NCBI GenBank assembly: GCA_963575745.1
Contig: CAUYUJ010007201.1
Span: 1-25,000 of the forward strand
Origin: Prorocentrum cordatum
Taxonomy: Eukaryota > Sar > Dinophyceae > Prorocentrales > Prorocentraceae
Direction: 5' to 3'
DNA: 25,000 nt
Position 1 is the first letter of the stretch; each line of letters begins with the position of its first letter. Below are positions 19,855 through 25,000 of this stretch, in pieces. The position numbers and the translations under genes are program-made. The notes beneath the pieces are model-generated. The model had not been told where the DNA came from and did no database searches. It worked only from the letters and a program-made list of their open reading frames with translations.

Positions 19855-20220
19855 ACTCGTAGAGCTTCCCTTAGCAAGTTATTGCTGGAAGCGTGAGAGT
19901 AATTCCGGGGCGCTGGAGAGCTCGCGGAGAGCTAAAGGGTTTACGATTAGAAGCCGGACGGTGGTGGTGCCTGCCAGGAGCTCCTCCACGGCGCTCCACG
20001 TTCCCCGCAGAAGCTCCGGCGACCCGGCAACTGGTCCGGGAGAGCTTCCGGCAAGCTTCCACGCGTGCCTGCATGCGTGCAGGCACGCATGGAAACGTTT
20101 CTGCCAGCGCTTCCGCAGCCCTCCAGGGGAGCCCCCCAAGGCTCTCCAGAAAAGATTTCCCGTCCCCGAGATTCTCTTTGCTCTCCGGATTTTGGACGCT
20201 GCCAAGTTGCTGGAAGCTTA
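19855..20220. repeat. ~370 bp dispersed repeat, copy 2
   Basis: Matches 14477-14850: ACTCGTAGAGCTTCCCTTAG, then AGAAGCCGGACGGTGGTGGT (from about 19949), then the palindrome with arms GCGTGCCTG and CAGGCACGC (about 20063-20088). In this copy the palindrome extends to 11 bp arms. It ends in GCTGGAAGCTTAAGAGTAAT, again like the start of the repeat. Confidence 0.75.
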
Positions 20221-20244
20221 AGAGTAATTCCGGGGCGCTGCAGA

Positions 20245-21166
20245 GCTAGTTGGCAAGAAAAATCTCGACGGAACTTTTGGGGACTTTTGGTCGGTTGAAA
20301 ATTTTGTTCTCGAAATTTGACAATTCGTTAGAGCTCTAGTATTTTTTTCCGTGATATTGGATCTTATTCCCGCTCGCCATCTTGATCTCAGCTCGATCGG
20401 GTGAATATTACTATCAAAAAGCACTGTGGCGGGATCAGCCGTTTCGAGTCATCTTGATACGCGCTGGTGGTTTTCTGAACATAACTCGAGCTGTAGGACA
20501 GCTACAGAGCTAGTCGGCACAGCTAATCGATGTAAAATGATCATGCGCGTTCGCCTGTTGAATCCAGAGTTCTGAACTCGGTCTGTTAGCCGAGCTAGGT
20601 CTGCAAACCTACTCCTACTATTCGAGTCATGTTGACAGAAATTCTCGATTTTCTGTACTTAACTCGAGCTTTAGGACAGCTACAGAGCTGATATTTACAG
20701 AAACCGATTCAGAATCATCAGTTGCGTTTGTCTGTCGAATCCAGAGCTCTGAACTCGGTCTGCTGCCGATCTAGAATCGCGAAACTATTGGTATTGGTCG
20801 AGTCATCTTGAGAAGTGCTCTCGGTTTTCTTCACTCAACGCGCTGAGGGGGGCTACAGTGCTGTTGGTCACAGGCATCGATTTAAAGACATCAGGCGCGT
20901 CTCTCTGTCGAATCCAGAGCTCGGAACTCGGTCTGCTGCCCAAATTAGGTCTGCGAAACTACTGTACTGTTCGAGGCATCCTGAGAGGTGCTGTCGGTTT
21001 TCTGCACTTAACTCGGGCTGTAGGGGGGCTGCAGGGCTCGTAATGACAGGAGTCGATTCGCAGACATCAGACGCGTCCGCCTGTCGCATTCAGAGGTCAA
21101 CAAATATTGACTATGAGTCGGAATGTTGGTAGGTGCTGTCGGTTTTCTCAACTTAAGTCGAGCTAG
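20245..21166. repeat. Satellite higher-order unit 4: leader plus monomers
   Basis: AGAGCTAGTTGGCAAGAAAA, leader from about 20284, then monomers with the ordered TTCTGAACATAACTCGAG, TTCTGTACTTAACTCGAG, TTCTTCACTCAACG, TTCTGCACTTAACTCGGG and TTCTCAACTTAAGTCGAG variants. Confidence 0.8.
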
Positions 21167-21226
21167 GAAGCTCTACGAGTCTCCGAGCGGTAACCAAGGT
21201 TGACGGTTTACCGCCGGCGCCCAGTT
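21167..21226. repeat. Nested inverted-repeat module, copy 7 (left arm mutated)
   Basis: GGAAGCTCTACGAGT, then CTCCGAGCGGTAA (to 21193), and TTACCGCCGG (21208-21217). The left arm again differs by one base and is uncompensated, while the right arm is unchanged. Confidence 0.8.
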
Positions 21227-21227
21227 G

Positions 21228-22168
21228 GCAAGAAAAATCTCGACGGACCTTTTGGTCACTTTTGGTCGGTTGAAAATTTTCTTCTCGAAATTCAACCATT
21301 CGTTAGAGCTCTAGTATTTTTCCCGTGATATTCGATCTTATTCCCGCTCGCCATCTTGATCTCAGCTCGGTCGGGTACCTTTTACTGCCAAAAAGCACAC
21401 GGGCGGGATCGGCCGTTTCGAGTTATCTTGATACGCGTTGTCGGTTTTCTCAAGATAACTCGAGCTTTAGGACAGCTACAAATCTGGTAAGCACAGCTAA
21501 TCGATTCAGAATGATGAGGCGCGTTCGGCCGTTGAACCGAGAAGTCTGAAATCGGTCTGCTAGCCGAGCTAGGTCCGCACACCTGTTCGTATTATTCGAG
21601 TCACCTCGACAGACGCTCTCGATTTTCTGTACTTCGCTCGAGCTACAGGACAGCTACAGAGCTGATACGTACAGAATCTAATGCAGAATCATTAGTGGCT
21701 GTTGTCTGTTGAATCCAGAGCTCTGAACTCGGTCTGCTGACCGTTCTAGAATCGCGAATCTATTCGTATTGTTCAAGTCATCCTGAGAGATGCTGTCGGT
21801 TCTCTGCGCTTAACTGGGGCTCTAGGGGGGCTGCATGGCTGGTAATCACTCAAATCGATTTGGAGACATCAGGCGCGTCCGCCTCTCGAATCCGAGCTCC
21901 AAACTCTGTCTGCTGCCCGAACTAGGTTCGCGAAACTATTCGTATTGTTCGAGGCATTCTGAGAGGTGCTGTCGGTTTCCCGCACTTAACTCGGGCTGTA
22001 GGGGGGGCTGCAGGGCTGGTAATCACAGGAATCGATTCAGAGATATCAGACGCGTCCGCCTGTCGCATGCAGAGGTCTGAAATCGGTTTGATACTCGAGC
22101 TAGGTTTGCCAAACCTTGGGCTGACATTTTTTTCTTCTGTGTAATTCTTTTCGACATTATATGTTGTC
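21228..22168. repeat. Satellite higher-order unit 5: leader plus monomers
   Basis: GGCAAGAAAAATCTCGACGG, leader from about 21255, then monomers to about 22110. A T-rich ATTATATGTTGTCAGGAAGC end (22155-22174) matches the end of unit 2. Confidence 0.8.
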
Positions 22169-22169
22169 A

Positions 22170-22206
22170 GGAAGCTCTACGAGTCCCCCGGCGGTAACAA
22201 AGGTTG
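22170..22206. repeat. Inverted-repeat module, copy 8, left half, with target-site duplication
   Basis: GGAAGCTCTACGAGT, CCGGCGGTAA (22188-22197), then AACAAAGGTTG (22196-22206). The module breaks off here and resumes at 24553 with the same 11 bases, so a LINE has split it. Confidence 0.85.
22196..22206. other. Target-site duplication, left copy (11 bp)
   Basis: AACAAAGGTTG; identical to 24553-24563. The intact module at 18945-18978 contains this sequence once, in the same context. Confidence 0.85.
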
Positions 22207-22247
22207 CTGTACACCACTTGCTGTACACCACTTGCTGTGCACCACTG
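22207..22247 (+). repeat. 14 bp tandem repeat at LINE 5' junction (three copies)
   Basis: CTGTACACCACTTG at 22207-22220 and 22221-22234, and a variant CTGTGCACCACTGA at 22235-22248. The same 14 bases occur once more inside the RT coding sequence at 22275-22288. Confidence 0.85.
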
Positions 22248-22489
22248 AGTACCCCGAAGTTTCGGCCTCGGTTCCTGTACACCACTTGCTATATGCCGAC
22301 AATATCTATATCTTGGGATCTTCGGAGGAGGAGTTTAGGCGACAGGTAGGAGAAATGACAGAGACTCTGCGGGGATGGGGATTCGAATGGAAGATCGAGT
22401 CGCTCGAGGTCGCGTTTATCGGTTTCTCGGAGAAGCCAAAACATCCTATCCTGGTTCGGGTTCGGGATCAGATGGTGCCGTTCAAGTAG
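22232..22489 (+). pseudogene. Reverse transcriptase fragment containing the catalytic motif
   Basis: The reading gives VHHLLYADNIYILGSSEEEF (22277-22336), the RT palm motif C in which LINE enzymes usually have YADD; here the fourth residue is Asn (codon 22301-22303). It continues FRRQVGEMTETLRGWGFEWK, like the helix that follows motif C in LINE RTs, and ends at TAG 22487-22489. The upstream fingers and most of the palm are missing. The sequence clearly continues in another frame (DEMNVLGNSI, 22492-22521), so a one-base loss or two-base gain lies at about 22478-22489. The Asn, the truncation and the frameshift all indicate a dead copy. Confidence 0.8.
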
Positions 22490-24492
22490 TTGACGAGATG
22501 AATGTCTTGGGGAACAGCATATACTGTAGCTATAGGGAGGCACACCAAGACCTTCGGCGACGGATCGGGTCCGCACGACGAGCCTTCCATGCGCATGCAG
22601 CCTATTTTAGATCGAAGGCAGTCCCTTTTTCGGCCAAGTGTAGGAGTTATATCACTCGGGTTCAGAGCATCCTCACGTATGGAAGTCAAGGTATTAGTTG
22701 GGACAGGGACTCTTTGCATAGCCTGAATGTCTTTGAGGGAAATTGCCTTTACCAGATGACGTCACCCCAAAAGCCAGCCTCCGAAAGTTGGGTAGTTTGG
22801 AAGCCAGCTCGACTCAGAATTGCTAGACGGATGTTCTTTGAAGCCAAGTGCCAGAGCGCAGTACAGAGAGTCCTTTATTCCTTGTGGCAGCTGGGAGCGG
22901 ACATAGCATCATATTTCGGAGCCAATGCCGATAGCGGATATCAGATTCCTGAGTCGGAGCTGAGCCCAGGGATGGTCGCGGTCTCTTCAGTTACCAATGG
23001 GATGGTGGAGGTCTCTTCAGTTACCAATGGGATGGGTGCGGTCTCTTCAGTTACTAATGGGATGGGTGCGGTCTCTTCAGATACGAATGGGATGGGTGTG
23101 GTCTCTTCTGATATGCATGGGATGGTCTCTTCAGTTACCAATGGGATGGGTGCGGTCTCTTCAGTTACTAATGGGATGGGCGCGGTCTCTTCAGATACGA
23201 ATGGGATGGGCGTGGTCTCCTCAGATATGCATGGGATGGTCTCTTCTGCTATGCCCTCTGATAGGGCCTCTTCTTCTCGAGATATCGAAGTTCCCTGTGA
23301 GCGGGGGGGGCCTAGGGACCCCCCCAGGCCCCCCCCGAAGCGTCGGAGGGTGGCAGTTCCTGGACCTGGACAACAGACGGTGTTTCCTCGAGCGCATCGA
23401 GACGCACGTCGGCTTCTGATGTGTTGTACCCCGAGGTGGGAGGAGAAAAGGACACTTGAGTCAGAATGTTTGCGTTCCCAGTGGAAGTGGAAGGAGGCCT
23501 CGAAACTGACACGATTAGGCAGTGCTAAGGGGCAGGCGACGGGTGAACATCCTTGGTGTTTCATGTTCCAGACGATATTTCCCTCGTTTGTGAATCTGGA
23601 GGATCGGTGGTGGAGGGCGTGCTCTTTCTCTTACTCTGACTTCGTTCAGTATTGCAGGCAGTTCCTGGAAGCTTGTACTTTGGGTTCTCTGTTTGACTTG
23701 TTTGTTGTCCGTGGAGGAACTGGAGGACGAGGAAACTACATAAAGGAGAGGGGGGAGGAGATGATGGCCTGTCCGTTGTCGGTGAAGGAGTCTGAGAAGC
23801 TGGCCCAGAGATTGGCCTCGAACAATGAACAGGAGCCGACTTGGGATCTGAGTGATGATGGGATCGGTCTGGAGCTGACGGGCGATTCGCTTCTTATCTG
23901 TAATTGGATCAACGGTCTCTGGAAGGTTGAAGGAGGAGAAGGAGGAGATGGGGCTTCTTATCGTAGGCGGGTTGCAAATATTATTTCTCTTTTGGAAGAA
24001 TTGGAGGAGGAAGGAGTACGACCCCCCTCATGGGGCAATGACTTTATTCGACACATATATCGGGAGAGTAATACAGTAGCTGATGAACTTACCCATTTAG
24101 CACGGGAAGGCCAGATATTCAGAGAGCTGTTCCACCACCATATCTTCCGTCCTGATGTTCAAGACAACTTTCGAGTTATCGGCCTCCGCGGATCCTTCGA
24201 TGGCGGAGTGTGTGCCCAAGGTGTGGGCGTTGGTTGGTTTCTGCAGATTGGATATATCCCTCGCTTCCATGATCCGTACCCTGACCCTGAACATAGAGAT
24301 AAGAGAGCTCGTGTAGTCTCCCTCTTCCCCCAAGCCTCCTCTCCCTGTCCAATCATATGGGAAGTAGTAGGGCGTTGTGCACAGGCACTCCCCTCCCATA
24401 GCTGTATCACTGACGCTGAGCTTTCGGGTCTCGAGGGCCTCTTGCGGGCCGCAGCCCAGGTGGCCCAAGACCTCCAGCTGCAGAGAGACTAG
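22375..24492 (+). CDS. LINE ORF remnant: RT C-terminal part, minisatellite, basic region, permuted RNase H
   Basis: The first roughly 35 codons (22375-22480) are out of frame with the RT; meaningful sequence starts near 22486. VDEMNVLGNSIYCSYREAHQ and ILTYGSQGISWDRDSLHSLN (22669-22728) match the RT connection/thumb region. The ORF then has eight or nine 10-residue VSSVTNGMGA-type repeats (22972-23258), a basic PPKRRRVAV patch (23334-23360, a possible nuclear localisation signal), and an unrecognised region with W-rich blocks (about 23390-23760). Finally it has RNase H motifs: LTGDSLLICNWINGLW (Asp 23884), then HIYRESNTVADEL (Asp 24082), then RGSFDGG (Asp 24199), then DAELSGLEGLL (Glu 24418). 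It ends at TAG 24490-24492. All four acidic RNase H residues are present but the two halves are in swapped order. Confidence 0.8.
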   Translation: MGIRMEDRVARGRVYRFLGEAKTSYPGSGSGSDGAVQVVDEMNVLGNSIYCSYREAHQDLRRRIGSARRAFHAHAAYFRSKAVPFSAKCRSYITRVQSILTYGSQGISWDRDSLHSLNVFEGNCLYQMTSPQKPASESWVVWKPARLRIARRMFFEAKCQSAVQRVLYSLWQLGADIASYFGANADSGYQIPESELSPGMVAVSSVTNGMVEVSSVTNGMGAVSSVTNGMGAVSSDTNGMGVVSSDMHGMVSSVTNGMGAVSSVTNGMGAVSSDTNGMGVVSSDMHGMVSSAMPSDRASSSRDIEVPCERGGPRDPPRPPPKRRRVAVPGPGQQTVFPRAHRDARRLLMCCTPRWEEKRTLESECLRSQWKWKEASKLTRLGSAKGQATGEHPWCFMFQTIFPSFVNLEDRWWRACSFSYSDFVQYCRQFLEACTLGSLFDLFVVRGGTGGRGNYIKERGEEMMACPLSVKESEKLAQRLASNNEQEPTWDLSDDGIGLELTGDSLLICNWINGLWKVEGGEGGDGASYRRRVANIISLLEELEEEGVRPPSWGNDFIRHIYRESNTVADELTHLAREGQIFRELFHHHIFRPDVQDNFRVIGLRGSFDGGVCAQGVGVGWFLQIGYIPRFHDPYPDPEHRDKRARVVSLFPQASSPCPIIWEVVGRCAQALPSHSCITDAELSGLEGLLRAAAQVAQDLQLQRD
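22972..23258 (+). repeat. 30 bp coding minisatellite with a 114 bp higher-order unit
   Basis: The unit encodes VSSVTNGMGA. Variants run in a repeating order (VTNGMGA, VTNGMGA, DTNGMGV, then a shortened DMHGM of 24 bp) that occurs twice. All units stay in frame because each is a multiple of three. Opposite-strand reading (EETAPIPLVT repeats) is only a shadow. Confidence 0.9.
23303..23336. repeat. Perfect 11 bp G/C inverted repeat inside the LINE ORF
   Basis: GGGGGGGGCCT (23303-23313) and AGGCCCCCCCC (23326-23336), separated by 12 bases. In protein it encodes a Gly/Pro/Arg stretch just before the basic patch. Confidence 0.8.
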
Positions 24493-24494
24493 GT

Positions 24495-24528
24495 AGGCAC
24501 TTAACGGGCGCTGGGGCGCTCGGTGCCT
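24495..24528 (+). promoter_or_regulatory. Possible LINE 3' UTR stem-loop
   Basis: AGGCAC (24495-24500) pairs with GTGCCT (24523-24528), with a GGGCGCTGGGGCGCTC loop region, between the stop codon and the poly-A run. Some LINEs use a 3' stem-loop for recognition by their own reverse transcriptase; the role here is inferred from position only. Confidence 0.45.
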
Positions 24529-24545
24529 GGTCAGCCTCCCCCCCC

Positions 24546-24554
24546 AAAAAAAAA
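24546..24554 (+). other. Poly-A tail of the LINE insertion
   Basis: Nine A residues immediately before the right target-site duplication; the last two A's can also be counted in the duplication. Confidence 0.8.
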
Positions 24555-24563
24555 CAAAGGTTG
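24553..24563. other. Target-site duplication, right copy (11 bp)
   Basis: AACAAAGGTTG, identical to 22196-22206. Confidence 0.85.
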
Positions 24564-24602
24564 ACGGTTTACCGCCGGCGCCCAGTAACTCGTAGAGCTT
24601 TC
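24555..24602. repeat. Inverted-repeat module, copy 8, right half
   Basis: Resumes TTGACGGTTTACCGCCGGCG (24561-24580), CCCAGT, then AACTCGTAGAGCTTTCC, the inverted form of the outer GGAAGCTCTACGAGT end at 22170. Joined without the LINE, this makes a complete module of roughly 80 bp with both outer and inner inverted arms. Confidence 0.85.
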
Positions 24603-25000
24603 CTTCGCAAGTTATTGCTGGAAGCTTAAGAGAAATTGGGCGCTGGAGAGCTAGTTCGCAAGAAAAATCTCGACGGACCTTTTGATGATTTGTTCTCGAA
24701 ATTCAACCATTCGTTAGAGCTCTAGTATTTTTTCCCGTGATTCGATCTTATTCCCGCTCGCCATCTTGATCTCAGCTCGATCGGGTACCTTTGACTTTCA
24801 AAAAGCGTCCAGGCGGGATCGGCCGTTTCTTGATACGCGTTGTCGGTTTTCTCAAGATAACTCGAGCTTCAGGACAGCTACAGAGCTGACAAGCACAGCT
24901 AATCGATTCAGAATGATCAGGCGCGTTTGCCTGTTGAATCTAGGGGTTTGAACTCGGTCTGCTAGCCGACCTAGGTCCGCAAAACTATTTGTTTTCTTCG
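24603..25000. repeat. Satellite higher-order unit 6 (cut by the window end)
   Basis: GCTGGAAGCTTAAGAG, AGAGCTAGTTCGCAAGAAAA, a leader with GATCTTATTCCCGCTCGCCA (about 24745), then the first monomer (TTTTCTCAAGATAACTCGAG at 24847). No gene is supported. Confidence 0.75.

Larger units (their letters stand above)
22207..24554 (+). mobile_element. 5'-truncated LINE (non-LTR retrotransposon)
   Basis: The insert starts inside the reverse-transcriptase coding region and so is 5'-truncated. It ends in a 9-base A run (24546-24554) and is flanked by an 11 bp target-site duplication. It carries the end of an RT, a minisatellite, a basic region and RNase H motifs. Its GC content and codon use are closer to 50 percent, unlike the extremely GC-rich Helitron-like region. 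These are the hallmarks of target-primed reverse transcription, in which a nicked target primes cDNA synthesis from the poly-A end. Confidence 0.9.

Noticed and set aside
15405-22100. Possible CRISPR array from regularly spaced repeats
   Set aside because: The repeat is a ~175 bp monomer with similarity along its whole length and no unique spacers; it is satellite DNA.
15405-22200. tRNA, 5S rRNA or other small RNA genes within the repeats
   Set aside because: No cloverleaf, A/B box pair or known small-RNA core could be recognised.
22941-23564. Minus-strand frame with EETAPIPLVT repeats
   Set aside because: It is the reverse reading of the LINE ORF minisatellite; the plus-strand frame also has the RT and RNase H motifs.

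Overview
The window looks like accessory, repeat-dominated DNA from a large eukaryotic nuclear genome. A dinoflagellate, or a similar GC-rich protist, is the most likely source. That is an inference from the extremely GC-rich left half, the Helitron and LINE relatives present, the long GT tracts and the complex satellite. No rRNA, tRNA or ordinary host gene is visible.

Bases 1-11877 (+) are one very long, broken reading frame of a Helitron-type rolling-circle transposon. Read across its frame changes, the protein order is: a short Cys/His finger, a C2H2 finger, a Helitron N-terminal region, a Rep nickase HUH motif, a Cys/His cluster, a Rep two-tyrosine motif, a PIF1-like helicase, an RG-rich linker, a complete ubiquitin-specific protease (USP, family C19) domain, a second copy of the short Cys/His finger, and a charged C-terminal tail. 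About ten frame changes and two in-frame TAG codons interrupt it. It is either a decaying pseudogene or a real gene damaged by base-call errors. The joined USP domain is the most unusual part.

Bases 12009-14450 are a GT-rich tract (TG repeats) punctuated by three GC-rich hairpin blocks about 612 bp apart. Bases 14470-22200 are a mosaic of repeats. It includes a ~370 bp dispersed repeat (two copies), a ~175 bp satellite monomer arranged in ~1.0-1.25 kb higher-order units, a ~190 bp AT-richer leader for each higher-order unit, and a short nested inverted-repeat module ending each unit.

Bases 22207-24554 are a 5'-truncated LINE (non-LTR retrotransposon) inserted inside one of those modules. It has an 11 bp target-site duplication, a poly-A tail, a 3' stem-loop and a 14 bp tandem repeat at its 5' junction. 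Its main open frame carries the end of a reverse transcriptase, a 30 bp minisatellite, a basic region and an RNase H domain whose two halves appear in reversed order. From 24555 the interrupted satellite continues to the window end.

No promoters, splice sites or terminators could be assigned with confidence.
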